Below are positions 1 through 9,001 of a stretch of DNA of 64,000 nt, piece by piece. Positions within the stretch are counted from its first letter, which is position 1. Every line of letters starts with the position of its first letter. The notes under the pieces were generated by a model, which searched no databases, was not told where the DNA came from, and saw only the letters and a list, made by a program, of their open reading frames with translations. The stretch is from Chryseobacterium sp. R2A-55 (GTDB lineage Bacteria; Bacteroidota; Bacteroidia; Flavobacteriales; Weeksellaceae), in the NCBI RefSeq assembly GCF_021401085.1, contig NZ_JACBFP010000003.1:124001-188000 (forward strand), given 5' to 3'. The translations under genes were made by a program, and so were the position numbers.

Positions 1-121
1 TGATTATGGTGATGCAGTTGGTAAGGGAACCTATATTTTTAAGATATTTGCAAAAGGTCAGGATCAGGAAAAATGCAAAGGTGGGGCTACAGCCATTGAA
101 AAAATGGTTCTTTTAAGGTAA
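1..121 (+). CDS. porU: Type IX secretion sortase PorU, C-terminal end (partial)
   Basis: Only the last 39 codons are in the window, in the frame starting at base 2 and ending with TAA at 119-121. The fragment contains GKGTYIFKIFAKG followed by ATAIEKMVLLR, the kind of terminal beta-strand plus basic end seen in PorU, the gingipain-like sortase that cleaves and anchors type IX secretion cargo at the outer membrane. The assignment rests mainly on context: porV follows 33 bp downstream on the same strand, and porU-porV is the usual order in Flavobacteriia. PorU works in a complex with PorV, PorQ and PorZ. A fragment this short could also belong to another CTD-bearing secreted protein, so the call is moderate. 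Confidence 0.65.
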   Translation, partial: DYGDAVGKGTYIFKIFAKGQDQEKCKGGATAIEKMVLLR

Positions 122-154
122 ACAAATTGAAAAATAACGAATAAAAAAGATTTT

Positions 155-1282
155 ATGAAAGTGACTAAAAAGCTATTCTTAAGTATCGGCATCGGAATCG
201 GCGTCATGGCGGCTGCTCAAAGCAATCAGACCGTCCTTACCGGAGCACCTTTCCTAAGGATTTCTCCTGATGCGAGAGCCGGAGGTATGGGAGACCAAGG
301 TGTTGCCACTACCAGCGACGGATTCTCACAGTTTTGGAATGCTGCAAAATACCCATTCAGCAAAACTACTTCGGCAATTGCACTCAACTATACTCCCTAC
401 ATGGGAAAACTCACCAATGACGTTTTCCTGCTTTACGCGGCTTACCACAAATTTTTAGGGGACGAAGAGAGATCCACCATCTCAGCGAGTATCTACTACT
501 TCAACATGGGTGAAGTGCAGTTGAGCGACTACCGAAATAATGTGTACACGGAAACAGGAAAAGCAAAACCCAATGAGTTTTCAATTGATGTCGCTTATGG
601 TTTGAAACTTTCTGACAATTATTCCATGGCGGTTACGGGTAGATTCGTGCGCTCAGATTTATCCGGCGGCTTCAACTCAGATAATACCTTGAAACCCGCA
701 AACACTTTCGCAGTTGATGTTTCCGGATATTACATGTCTGAAAAACACAGCAGTTTAAACGATATGGAAGGACGTGCAAGAGCCGGTTTCTCCATCCAAA
801 ACCTTGGACCAAGATTAGACTATACTGGTGATGAAGAATCCAGATCCTATCTTCCTACGATGGCAAGACTTGGAGCCGGTTACGATCTATTCCTGGATGA
901 TCTGAACCGAGTCGGATTAAACTTTGAAGCTTCGAAACTTTTGGTTCCGGGACCTGATAAAGACGGGGTAATTCCCAATGTGGGCGTGATTTCCGGAATC
1001 GGGACATCTTTCAGCAACCCCAAAAGCATCATGTTCAGCGGTGCTGTGGATTATGAATATGACAATGCATTCGCCGTGCGTGCAGGTTATTTCCACGAAA
1101 GCCCAGAACAGGGAGCAAGACAGTATGCCACTGTGGGTGTAGGTCTTAAATACCAATCCTTTGGATTGGATTTGTCCTACCTGATCAACACTTCGAAGGT
1201 CAATACGGCATTGGATAATACTTTGAGATTTGGACTTACATGGAATATTGGCGAAGATTCATCAAACGCACAAGATTACTAA
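155..1282 (+). CDS. porV: Type IX secretion outer membrane channel protein PorV
   Basis: A 375-residue outer membrane beta-barrel of the FadL-like PorV (LptO) family. A signal peptide covers about residues 1-21 (basic start, then GIGIGVMAAAQ). The start of the mature protein has the family signature around residues 30-65: GAPFLRISPDARAGGMGDQGVAT, broken here by the TSDGFSQFWNAA stretch. PorV accepts cargo from the T9SS translocon and delivers it to the PorU sortase. It follows porU by 33 bp with no terminator between them, so the two are probably co-transcribed. A hairpin terminator lies just after its stop. Length is normal for flavobacterial PorV, and a second PorV/PorQ-family gene occurs at 49.3 kb. 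Confidence 0.93.
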   Translation: MKVTKKLFLSIGIGIGVMAAAQSNQTVLTGAPFLRISPDARAGGMGDQGVATTSDGFSQFWNAAKYPFSKTTSAIALNYTPYMGKLTNDVFLLYAAYHKFLGDEERSTISASIYYFNMGEVQLSDYRNNVYTETGKAKPNEFSIDVAYGLKLSDNYSMAVTGRFVRSDLSGGFNSDNTLKPANTFAVDVSGYYMSEKHSSLNDMEGRARAGFSIQNLGPRLDYTGDEESRSYLPTMARLGAGYDLFLDDLNRVGLNFEASKLLVPGPDKDGVIPNVGVISGIGTSFSNPKSIMFSGAVDYEYDNAFAVRAGYFHESPEQGARQYATVGVGLKYQSFGLDLSYLINTSKVNTALDNTLRFGLTWNIGEDSSNAQDY

Positions 1283-1303
1283 TCCCAGTAAAAAAACCAT
1301 CTT

Positions 1304-1331
1304 AAAAGTCTCAATTTTTGGGACTTTTTTT
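1304..1331 (+). terminator. Rho-independent terminator after porV
   Basis: AAGTCTC (1306-1312) pairs with GGGACTT (1320-1326) with one U-G pair, loop AATTTTT, followed by a T run. It closes the porU-porV unit. Confidence 0.75.
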
Positions 1332-1345
1332 ATGCAATAATATTC

Positions 1346-1353
1346 TAAATTTG
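1346..1353 (+). promoter_or_regulatory. Flavobacterial -7 box TAAATTTG before the FUSC gene
   Basis: TAAATTTG matches TAnnTTTG and ends only 4 nt before the ATG at 1358. Transcription would start at or next to the start codon, so the mRNA would be leaderless or nearly so. No TTG lies at the usual 17-23 nt; the nearest is 25 nt upstream. Confidence 0.5.
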
Positions 1354-1357
1354 TAAG

Positions 1358-3613
1358 ATGAACTACGCCACCGAACTCAAAAAATTTGCAACCAGCCAGT
1401 CGATTTATTCGGGTGTGCGGATTTCTTTGGCGATCGTAATTCCCAGTATTATTTTGGCTCATTTTGGTTTGCTGAAGGAATATTTCCTGTTCCCTCTCGC
1501 AACCAGTTTTGTGGGACTCACCGATCAACCGGGACCTTTCATCCGCAGGAGAAATGCATTGGTGCTTTCCATCATTTCATTTTTTATTGTGGCGGCGATT
1601 GCCAGTTTGGTTAAATCTTTCGCACCGCTCATCTACCTCGAAATTGTGATTTTTGGAATATTTTTTTCATTGCTCGGCGTTTATGGCCAAAGACTTGCGG
1701 GAGTCGGTGGACTTTCGCTCGTAGTGCTGGCAATTTTTATTGACGGACATTTAAGTGGCGGAAACATCTTCAAAAGTTTGTTGACCTTTTTCGCAGGTTC
1801 CGTATTATATCTCTTGATTTTTCTAGTTGTTTCCAAAATTCAGCCCTACAAACTCGCGGGACAAATGATTGGCGAGAACTATTTGGAACTTGCCGATTAT
1901 CTGAGTTTAAAGTCTAAATTTTACCTGGAAAACCCAGACTTTGCCGGACTTCAAAAACAGATCATCTCGCAACAGGTAAGAATTAAAAATCTTCAGGAAG
2001 AAACCCGCGAAACGGTTTTCAAGACCAGAAAGATTGTTAATGAATCCACCACCACAAGCCGATTGCTCATGCTGATGTTCCTCAACTCAATCGACCTGCA
2101 TGAAAAACTCATGACTTCTGAAAGCGACTATCAAAAAATCCAGAAAAGCTTCGGCGAAACCGGATTTCTAATTCATGTTAGTGCGTATTTATCAAAAATT
2201 TCAGAAGAGCTCACCAACATCGGAATCGCTTTGCAAAGCGGAATCAAAGCCAAACCCATTTACAATATCGATTCTGAACTTGATGGACTTTATGACAAAT
2301 ATTTCGACTTAAGGAATCAAAAACTTAATCCTGAAACCCTGGAGAATTTTATGATTATGCGGTTGATCTTGGTGCGAATCAACAATATTTCAGATGAGCT
2401 GAAAACCATCTACAATGTTTTCTCACAAGGGAATCGACTGGCAAAAAGCCTTTCCAGCGGTCTCGATGTGGAAAAGTTTGTCACTAATAATGAGAAACCC
2501 AACCTGAAAGTATTTGTTGCCAACATTTCGCTAAAATCTTCGCATTTCAGACATTCAGTTCGGATCACAGTCGCATTGCTGATCGGCTACTTTATTTCAA
2601 GACTAGACTTCCTGGGAATTGGGCATTCCTACTGGATTCTGATTACCATCATTGCCATCATGCGTCCTGCGTACTCCACCACCAAACACCGGAATCTTCT
2701 CCGGCTCTACGGAACCGTTTTCGGCGCCATCGCAGCTTATCTCCTCCTCTACTTCACGGAAAACGGCACCGTACTTTTCACGGTGTTTCTTTTAAGTATG
2801 ATTCTGTGTTTCGCATTGTTGAAAGAAAAATATGCTTGGGCGGTTTTTTTCATGACGATCTATATTTTTTTGGCTTTCAATATGCTTAATCCCGGAAATG
2901 TGAATCTCGTCTTTAAAGACAGAATTTTGGATACCGCCATTGGCGGCGCGGTGGCGTTCTTGGTTTCCTATTTAGTACTGCCGGTTTGGGAACATACTCA
3001 AAATATTGAATTGATGAAAAACTCGGCGAAAAGTAATCTGGAATACTTTCGAACAGTGATGAAAACTTTCACCGAACATAAAACCCAAGTGGAAGAATAC
3101 AAGTTGATGCGTAAAAACGCGGTCATTGATCTTGCAAATCTGTCCGATAATTTCCAGCGAATGATTTCTGACCCGAAAAACCAACAAAAACGGTTGGAAA
3201 ATGTACATCAGTTTGTGATTACCGGACATTTGATTACTGCATACATCGCCTCGCTATCACAATATTCAAAATCTGCAGACCACTATCCAGAGATTGACTT
3301 TGAAAGTTGGAATACCAAAATTTCTGCTGAGCTGAAAAGTGTTTGCCTTATTCTTGATGATAAAGAGCTTCATGGCTCCATCATTGATAAAAGCACCATC
3401 ACACCAGAAGACTCCGTGGAAAGACTTCTTGAAGGAAGAAAAAAAGAAATCAGAGACGACGAAATTTTCAACATCAGGGATCAAAACAGAATCACGCATT
3501 TAACCGAACTCAAAAATCTTACGGAAATCCTGGATCTGATTTACGATGTGGCAGCTGAACAACGCAAAGTCGCAGAAAAAATTAGTCCAGGTTACCTTCT
3601 CGAAAAAAACTGA
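1358..3613 (+). CDS. FUSC/YccS-family inner membrane protein
   Basis: A 751-residue membrane protein with two blocks of transmembrane helices (about residues 20-170 and 395-560), each followed by a long, charged, helical cytoplasmic segment. This duplicated layout is that of the FUSC / YccS-YhfK family, related to aromatic-acid efflux proteins such as AaeB. The second block contains HSYWILITIIAIMRP, a typical family stretch. Substrate and physiological role are unknown; efflux of small aromatic or lipophilic acids is only a family-level guess. It stands alone: a terminator lies upstream and 225 bp without a gene separate it from catalase. The ATG is only 4 nt after a -7 box. Confidence 0.8.
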   Translation: MNYATELKKFATSQSIYSGVRISLAIVIPSIILAHFGLLKEYFLFPLATSFVGLTDQPGPFIRRRNALVLSIISFFIVAAIASLVKSFAPLIYLEIVIFGIFFSLLGVYGQRLAGVGGLSLVVLAIFIDGHLSGGNIFKSLLTFFAGSVLYLLIFLVVSKIQPYKLAGQMIGENYLELADYLSLKSKFYLENPDFAGLQKQIISQQVRIKNLQEETRETVFKTRKIVNESTTTSRLLMLMFLNSIDLHEKLMTSESDYQKIQKSFGETGFLIHVSAYLSKISEELTNIGIALQSGIKAKPIYNIDSELDGLYDKYFDLRNQKLNPETLENFMIMRLILVRINNISDELKTIYNVFSQGNRLAKSLSSGLDVEKFVTNNEKPNLKVFVANISLKSSHFRHSVRITVALLIGYFISRLDFLGIGHSYWILITIIAIMRPAYSTTKHRNLLRLYGTVFGAIAAYLLLYFTENGTVLFTVFLLSMILCFALLKEKYAWAVFFMTIYIFLAFNMLNPGNVNLVFKDRILDTAIGGAVAFLVSYLVLPVWEHTQNIELMKNSAKSNLEYFRTVMKTFTEHKTQVEEYKLMRKNAVIDLANLSDNFQRMISDPKNQQKRLENVHQFVITGHLITAYIASLSQYSKSADHYPEIDFESWNTKISAELKSVCLILDDKELHGSIIDKSTITPEDSVERLLEGRKKEIRDDEIFNIRDQNRITHLTELKNLTEILDLIYDVAAEQRKVAEKISPGYLLEKN

Positions 3614-3838
3614 TGCTTTTGCCTTTTTGGTAAGTAATATCCACCTTTTTATGGAAAACTGATTGATTGCCATTTTCTTATTGGTAAAATGAGTGCATAA
3701 AATATATCTATTATCTGTAAATCTTTGTAACTTTAATACGTCATTTTAATAAGAGTTATTTGTCTTATCAATGGATAATCGTGATTTTAATTCATAAAAT
3801 TTAAATAGCTTTACTATTCAATTAAAAAAGACCGTATT

Positions 3839-5350
3839 ATGGAAGACCAAAAAAAACTTACAAGACAGACCGGAGCTCCAGTTCCTGACAATCAAAACTC
3901 ACAAACAGCGGGACCAAGAGGACCGCTCTTAATGCAGGACGTCTGGTTTCTGGAAAAAATGGCCAACTTCGACCGAGAAGTGATCCCGGAAAGAAGAATG
4001 CATGCGAAAGGTTCCGGCGCATTCGGAACATTTACTGTGACCCATGACATTACACCATATACCAAAGCAGGCATCTTCAGCGAAATCGGTAAAAAAACCG
4101 ATATGTTCGCAAGATTTTCTACCGTTGCAGGCGAACGGGGAGCGGCAGATGCGGAAAGAGATATCCGCGGATTTGCTCTGAAATTTTATACCGACGAAGG
4201 AATCTGGGATCTGGTTGGAAACAACACACCGGTATTCTTTTTCCGGGACCCACTGAAATTTCCCGATCTAAACCACGCCGTGAAACGCGACCCAAAAACC
4301 AATATGAGAAGTGCAAACAACAACTGGGATTTTTGGACCTTGCTGCCAGAAGCGCTCCATCAGGTTACCATCGTAATGAGTGACCGCGGAATCCCAAACG
4401 GATACAGACACATGCACGGTTTTGGAAGCCATACTTACTCATTTATTAACAAGGAAAATGTGAGACACTGGGTGAAATTCCATTTTGTGACTCAGCAGGG
4501 AATCGAAAACCTTTCTGACGAGGAAGCCGCAATATTAATCGGAAGAGACAGAGAATCCTCCCAAAAAGATCTGTTTGAAAACATTGAAAAAGGAAACTTC
4601 CCGAAATGGAAAATGTTCATCCAGATCATGACCGAAGAACAGGCGAAAACTTACCGTTTCCATCCATTTGACCTGACTAAAGTTTGGTCTAAAAAAGATT
4701 TCCCATTAATTGAAGTCGGTGAATTTGAATTGAACAAAAATCCTGAAAACTACTTCGCCGATGTAGAGCAGGCTGCTTTCAACCCAACCAATATAGTTCC
4801 CGGAATCGGTTTCTCACCAGACAAAATGCTGCAGGGAAGACTTTTCTCCTATGGTGACGCGCAGCGTTACCGATTGGGCGTCAACCATTACCAAATTCCC
4901 GTGAACAAACCGAGATGTCCTTATCATGCCTATCACAGAGATGGTGCGATGCGGGTTGACGGAAATTATGGGGGAACAAAACATTACGAACCCAACAGTT
5001 ACGGTGAATGGCAGGAACAACCAAGCGCGAAAGAGCCGCCACTTGAACTTTCAGGAGATGCCTACGCACACAATTTCCGGGATGATGACGAAGATTATTT
5101 CACCCAACCCGGTGATTTGTTCAGAATCATAAAAGCGGACGGAAAAGCCGATGTTCTTTTCAAAAATACCGCAGCAAATGTGGGCGGAGCAGAAAAATTC
5201 ATCCAAATCCGGCACATACGAAACTGCTACAAAGCCGATCCGGAATATGGAGCAGGTGTAGCAAATGCTTTAGGATTGTCCATGGACGAAGTGAATGCTT
5301 TCGATATGACGCCCTATGACCGTTGGGCTCCAAAACCCACAAACGGATAA
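3839..5350 (+). CDS. Catalase (monofunctional haem catalase)
   Basis: A 503-residue small-subunit, clade-3-like catalase converting H2O2 to water and oxygen. The catalytic His is H55 in [13 protein letters not shown], the distal Asn is N128 in [13 protein letters not shown], and the proximal haem-ligand Tyr is Y338 in [14 protein letters not shown]. The NADPH-binding region is not resolved. There is no signal peptide, so it acts in the cytoplasm. It is monocistronic, with an A+T-rich 225-bp upstream gap in which no exact TAnnTTTG box was found (TAAATCTTTG near 3717 is the closest) and a strong terminator 15 bp after the stop. No OxyR-like regulator is adjacent. Confidence 0.97.
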   Translation: MEDQKKLTRQTGAPVPDNQNSQTAGPRGPLLMQDVWFLEKMANFDREVIPERRMHAKGSGAFGTFTVTHDITPYTKAGIFSEIGKKTDMFARFSTVAGERGAADAERDIRGFALKFYTDEGIWDLVGNNTPVFFFRDPLKFPDLNHAVKRDPKTNMRSANNNWDFWTLLPEALHQVTIVMSDRGIPNGYRHMHGFGSHTYSFINKENVRHWVKFHFVTQQGIENLSDEEAAILIGRDRESSQKDLFENIEKGNFPKWKMFIQIMTEEQAKTYRFHPFDLTKVWSKKDFPLIEVGEFELNKNPENYFADVEQAAFNPTNIVPGIGFSPDKMLQGRLFSYGDAQRYRLGVNHYQIPVNKPRCPYHAYHRDGAMRVDGNYGGTKHYEPNSYGEWQEQPSAKEPPLELSGDAYAHNFRDDDEDYFTQPGDLFRIIKADGKADVLFKNTAANVGGAEKFIQIRHIRNCYKADPEYGAGVANALGLSMDEVNAFDMTPYDRWAPKPTNG

Positions 5351-5364
5351 AGTACCTTAATAAG

Positions 5365-5396
5365 AGAAGCCCTCATCAATGGTGGGGCTTCTTTTG
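5365..5396 (+). terminator. Rho-independent terminator after catalase
   Basis: AGAAGCCC (5365-5372) pairs perfectly with GGGCTTCT (5385-5392) across a 12-nt loop, followed by TTTT. Confidence 0.85.
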
Positions 5397-5471
5397 TTTC
5401 AAAAACACACTTCTGTTCCACCGGAAACCTTTTAATTACCATACATCAACAATTCCCCGGTTTTTGCAAAG

Positions 5472-5479
5472 TATTTTTG
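5472..5479 (+). promoter_or_regulatory. -7 box TATTTTTG before the oxidoreductase gene
   Basis: Exact TAnnTTTG match ending 22 nt before the ATG at 5502. No clear TTG element at 17-23 nt upstream. Confidence 0.5.
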
Positions 5480-5501
5480 TATCAATAATTTACCAGTCAT
5501 T

Positions 5502-6164
5502 ATGAAAATAGCTTTAATAGGCGCTACCGGATATGTGGGCAGCGCAATTCTGAACGAACTTACGCAAAGAAATTATCAGGTAACGGCCATTGCCAGAAAT
5601 ACCGATAAAATCAAAAATCCAAGTGAAAATATCACCAAAAGAAGCGTGAACATCTTCAATACCGAAGAACTCGCCGAAATCCTGAACGGAAGCGAAGTGG
5701 TGATCAGCGCCTATAATCCGGGCTGGACCAATCCCCACATTCACGAAGATTATTTGAAAGGTGCCAAAAGCATTCAAAACGCCACAGAAAAATCCAATTG
5801 CAACCGGCTGATTGTCATTGGCGGAGCCGGAACCATGAAAATTGACGGAAATTACCTGGTTGACAGTCCCGGTTTTCCAAAAGAAATCTACGCAGGAGCA
5901 AGTGCCGTAAAAAAATATTTTCTTGAAAACTTAAGTAAAAACAATTCCTTGGACTGGGAATTTTTCTCGCCGGCCATCGAAATGAATATGTTCAGCGAGG
6001 ATAAAGACCGGGGCAGAACCGGAGCTTATCGGTATGGAAATGAATCGCCGGTCTTTGATGAAGAAGGTCGTTCCAGACATTCGGTGGAAGATTTGGCAGT
6101 AGCCGTGGTGGATGAAATAGAGAAAAAACAATTTGTGAGAAAGCAATTTACGGCAGCGTATTAG
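5502..6164 (+). CDS. NAD(P)-dependent oxidoreductase, atypical SDR (NmrA-like)
   Basis: 220 residues with an N-terminal Rossmann fold: the glycine-rich loop GATGYVGSAI follows a short beta strand at residues 7-16. A second family landmark is VIGGAGTM near residue 105. It belongs to the extended/atypical short-chain dehydrogenase group (NmrA-like, flavin-reductase-like) that uses NAD(P)H; the substrate cannot be told from sequence. There is no signal peptide, so it is cytoplasmic. It has its own -7 box, and the luciferase-like monooxygenase gene follows 100 bp downstream on the same strand, so the two may share a transcript. Such proteins often lie in oxidative-stress or xenobiotic clusters. 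Confidence 0.85.
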   Translation: MKIALIGATGYVGSAILNELTQRNYQVTAIARNTDKIKNPSENITKRSVNIFNTEELAEILNGSEVVISAYNPGWTNPHIHEDYLKGAKSIQNATEKSNCNRLIVIGGAGTMKIDGNYLVDSPGFPKEIYAGASAVKKYFLENLSKNNSLDWEFFSPAIEMNMFSEDKDRGRTGAYRYGNESPVFDEEGRSRHSVEDLAVAVVDEIEKKQFVRKQFTAAY

Positions 6165-6264
6165 TAGGCTTGAAGCAAGAAGCTTCACGCTCTTAATCAG
6201 CAGATTAAATTTACCATCAGGAAGCCTGGATGAATGGCAATCCTAAGACTTCCAACATTAAGAT

Positions 6265-7314
6265 ATGAAAAAATTAGAATTTGGGTTAATGACTTTCGCC
6301 GATATGGAACCGGAAACCGTTCCCGGCAAAGGCATCAGTGCCCACCAAAGAATTCAGAATCTTCTGCAGGAAATAAAACTGGCAGATGAACTCGGCATAG
6401 ATATCTTCGGGATTGGCGAGCATCACCGGGAAGACTATTCAGTATCAACACCCACCACGGTTTTGGCGGCAGCTGCAGCCATCACCCGGAATATCAAACT
6501 CACCAGTGCCGTCACGGTGCTCAGTTCAGACGACCCGGTTCGCACCTATCAGCAGTTTGCAACGGTAGATCTTATTTCCGGCGGCAGAGCCGAAATCATG
6601 GCAGGAAGAGGATCGTTCATTGAAAGTTTTCCGCTATTCGGTTATGATTTGTCTGATTACAATCAGCTTTTTGAGGAAAAATTAGCGCTTCTTTTAGCAA
6701 TTAACAAATCCGAAAAAGTAAACTGGAGCGGCAATCTGCGCGCACCGATTCACCATCTTGGGGTATATCCGAGGGCTTTGAATGGCGAAATTCCCATTTG
6801 GTTAGCTGCCGGCGGAACACCTGCTTCGGCGATCCGGGCTGCAAAACTGAAACTGCCTTTAATGCTTGCCATCATAGGTGGAATGCCCGAAAATTTTGTT
6901 CCGTTTATCAATCTGTACAAGAAAACTTCACTGGAAAATGGCACTTCCATGGAAGAGTTGCAGCTGGGCATCAACAGCCACGTATTCATCGGAGAAAACG
7001 ATGATGAAATTGCCGACGAATTCTTCCCGCACTATGCACAGATGATGGACCGCGTAGGAAAAGACCGCGGGTGGCAACCCATGTCCCGCGAGCAGTTCGA
7101 GTTCATGCGCAGTGAGCGCGGATCACTCTTGGTGGGAAGTGTGGAAAAAGTGGTCAACAAAATTGTGCTGGAACACCAGCTGTTCGGTTTCACCAGATTT
7201 ATGGCACATTCCAGTTTGGGCACCGCCCCTCCTGAACTGGTTCTGAAATCCACGGAACTTTATGCAAAGGAAGTAATTCCCAGAGTGAAGAAGCGCCTCG
7301 GTGTAGCTCCATAA
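6265..7314 (+). CDS. LLM-class flavin-dependent oxidoreductase
   Basis: 349 residues of the bacterial luciferase-like monooxygenase fold (TIM barrel using reduced flavin). Visible family features are ELGIDIFGIGEHHRED near residues 43-58, the SAVTVLSSDDPVRTYQQFATVDLISGGRAEIMAGRG core split across residues 80-115, and IPIWLAAGG near residue 175. Proteins of this subgroup in flavobacteria are annotated only by class; the substrate is unknown. No F420-specific feature is evident, so FMN is the likely cofactor. It lies between an atypical SDR and a GNAT protein, all on the plus strand, in a stretch of small redox and stress enzymes. Confidence 0.88.
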   Translation: MKKLEFGLMTFADMEPETVPGKGISAHQRIQNLLQEIKLADELGIDIFGIGEHHREDYSVSTPTTVLAAAAAITRNIKLTSAVTVLSSDDPVRTYQQFATVDLISGGRAEIMAGRGSFIESFPLFGYDLSDYNQLFEEKLALLLAINKSEKVNWSGNLRAPIHHLGVYPRALNGEIPIWLAAGGTPASAIRAAKLKLPLMLAIIGGMPENFVPFINLYKKTSLENGTSMEELQLGINSHVFIGENDDEIADEFFPHYAQMMDRVGKDRGWQPMSREQFEFMRSERGSLLVGSVEKVVNKIVLEHQLFGFTRFMAHSSLGTAPPELVLKSTELYAKEVIPRVKKRLGVAP

Positions 7315-7334
7315 CTCCGCCTTGAAATCATAAA

Positions 7335-7370
7335 AACAACTTAAAAAACCCATTGGCGGCTTTTTTTTCC
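7335..7370 (+). terminator. Weak terminator-like hairpin
   Basis: A run of A followed by CC, then GGC and a run of eight T (about 7342-7370) can form an imperfect A/T-rich stem after the monooxygenase gene. It is weak and may not function. Confidence 0.3.
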
Positions 7371-7404
7371 GATTTTATTACTAATTTTAAAATAAAATAA
7401 ATCG

Positions 7405-7722
7405 ATGAAACCAGAATTTGAAAACATTCCATTAGTCAATAACGAGGAGAAAAAACGCTTCGAACTGGAATATAAAGGCGAGATTGCGTTTATCAATTAC
7501 GGAGATTTCGGAAACCAGGTAGCGCTGGTGCATACAGAAGCTCCGAAGGAACTGCAGGGAACCGGCGCAGCACAGGCACTGGTAGAAAAAACATTGGCAT
7601 ATATTGATCATGAAGGCAAGAAAGTACTTCCTTATTGCCCTTATGTTTTTGCTTTCATCAAGAGACATCCGGAGTGGAAACATCTTGTGGATGAGCTTTT
7701 CGTAGGTTTTGACCAATTGTAA
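7405..7722 (+). CDS. Small GNAT-family N-acetyltransferase (COG2388 type)
   Basis: 105 residues, the size of the minimal YjdJ/COG2388 GNAT domain. The acetyl-CoA binding region is recognisable at about residues 45-65: LVHTEAPKELQGTGAAQALV, with the expected pyrophosphate-loop pattern. The central strand begins AFINYGDFG, and the end contains VLPYCPYVFAFIKRHPEW, a family-typical terminal motif. Acceptor substrate is unknown. No signal peptide. It precedes the pirin gene by 58 bp on the same strand and may be co-transcribed with it. Confidence 0.85.
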   Translation: MKPEFENIPLVNNEEKKRFELEYKGEIAFINYGDFGNQVALVHTEAPKELQGTGAAQALVEKTLAYIDHEGKKVLPYCPYVFAFIKRHPEWKHLVDELFVGFDQL

Positions 7723-7780
7723 ACCGCAACATCTAAACTGGTCTGCAAACAGGCAAGCCACTAATTTCAAAAATAATTTT

Positions 7781-8680
7781 ATGTCTAATATAGAATTGAT
7801 CATCGAAGAAAAAGCCGCCGATATAGGGAATTTTCTGGTGGGGCGGCTTTTGCCGTTCCGCGAGAAAAGAGCGGTGGGACCATTTGTCTTTATCGATCAC
7901 ATGGGTCCCACAAAACTTGCGGATTACCAGAATCTGGATGTTCCGCCGCATCCGCACATCGGGCTTTCCACTTTGACCTATCTTTTTGAAGGTTCCATTT
8001 TTCACCGCGATTCCTTGGGAAGTGCCGTGGAAATCCGGCCGGGAGCAGTGAACTGGATGACTGCCGGAAAAGGCGTAGTTCATTCGGAAAGAACGCCGGA
8101 ATACCTGCGGGAAACAGACAAGTCGCTTCACGGATTCCAGATTTGGGTGGGGCTGCCCAAAAATCTGGAGCAGATGAACCCGGAATTCCATCACACCGAA
8201 GCATCAGAAATTCCACAATGGGAAGAAAACGGAATTCATTTTAAACTGATTGCCGGAGAAGCGTTTGGAAAAAAATCACCGGTTCCGGTGTACAGCAAAT
8301 TGTTCTTTATCGAAATCAAAAACAGCGCAAAAACAAAACTCAGCATCGGCAAGGAACTGTTTGGTGAAGTGGCCATGTATGTACTGGAAGGCACGGTGAA
8401 CCTGGAGGGAAATGAGTTCGGTTCCCAGCAGCTGCTCATTGCAAAAAATGCGACTTTATGTGAATTCGAGATGAATGAAAATGCCACGGTGTATCTTTTC
8501 GGAGGTGAGCCTTTTCCCGAAGAACGGTATATCTTCTGGAACTTCGTGAGTTCAAACCGGGACACCATCGAACAGGCAAAACTTGACTGGCACGACCAAA
8601 ACCTGGATGCTTTCCCAAAAGTGGTGGGTGATGAGGAGGAATATGTGGATTTGCCGAGAGCGATCCTGAAACACAGATGA
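7781..8680 (+). CDS. Pirin family protein (bicupin, possible quercetinase)
   Basis: 299 residues from the ATG at 7781, which starts SNIELIIEEKAADIGNFLVGR. Continuing upstream to 7709 would overlap the GNAT gene and add residues unlike the family. The N-terminal cupin shows the metal ligands in PPHPHIGLSTLTYLFEG (two His) and GKGVVHSER (His and Glu), as in human pirin and E. coli YhhW. A second, degenerate cupin fills the C-terminal half. Known members bind Fe or other metals and some cleave quercetin; the real role in bacteria is usually unknown. It is cytoplasmic. A 21-bp tandem repeat array begins about 30 bp after the stop. Confidence 0.92.
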   Translation: MSNIELIIEEKAADIGNFLVGRLLPFREKRAVGPFVFIDHMGPTKLADYQNLDVPPHPHIGLSTLTYLFEGSIFHRDSLGSAVEIRPGAVNWMTAGKGVVHSERTPEYLRETDKSLHGFQIWVGLPKNLEQMNPEFHHTEASEIPQWEENGIHFKLIAGEAFGKKSPVPVYSKLFFIEIKNSAKTKLSIGKELFGEVAMYVLEGTVNLEGNEFGSQQLLIAKNATLCEFEMNENATVYLFGGEPFPEERYIFWNFVSSNRDTIEQAKLDWHDQNLDAFPKVVGDEEEYVDLPRAILKHR

Positions 8681-8710
8681 GGAAAAACAGCCGAAAAACC
8701 TTAATCTTTA

Positions 8711-8961
8711 AGCCTTAAACCCAAAATTTTAGCCTTGGAACCGAAAATTTTAGCCTTTGGACCAAAAATTTTAGCCTTTGAACCAAAAATTTTAGCCTTT
8801 GAACCCAAAGTTTGAGGCTTTGAACCCAAAAGTTGAGGCTTTGAACCCAAAATTTGAGGCTGTGAACCCCAAATTTGAGGCTTGGAACCCCAAACTTGAG
8901 GCTCGGAACCCAAAATTTGAGGCTTGGAACCCCAAACTTGAGGTCTTGAACCGCAAATTTG
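8711..8961. repeat. 21-bp tandem repeat array, 12 units plus degenerate edges
   Basis: Twelve head-to-tail units of 21 bp (the first is 20 bp) start at 8711, 8731, 8752, 8773, 8794, 8815, 8836, 8857, 8878, 8899, 8920 and 8941. Later units begin AGGCTTTGAACCC and end AAATTTG; the first units instead begin AGCC and end AAATTTT, so the array grades from one variant to another. Degenerate copies extend to about 8700 and 8985. Because 21 is a multiple of 3, three frames stay open across it (heptapeptides such as NPKFEAL on the plus strand and GSKPQIL on the minus strand), but none has a convincing start or signal, so I treat it as non-coding. Confidence 0.93.
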
Positions 8962-9001
8962 GACCTTTAAGCCTCAAACGCTAAACCTTAACCTGCCATA
9001 C

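Noticed and set aside
7709-7780. Longer pirin reading from 7709
   Set aside because: Overlaps the GNAT gene and adds residues unlike pirin; ATG 7781 matches the family start.
8711-8961. Repeat array as a CRISPR
   Set aside because: Units are contiguous with no unique spacers and no cas genes are nearby.
8701-8984. Open frames of 60-70 codons on both strands across the 21-bp repeats
   Set aside because: They exist only because the unit is a multiple of 3 without stops; there is no promoter, signal or family, and three frames cannot all be real.
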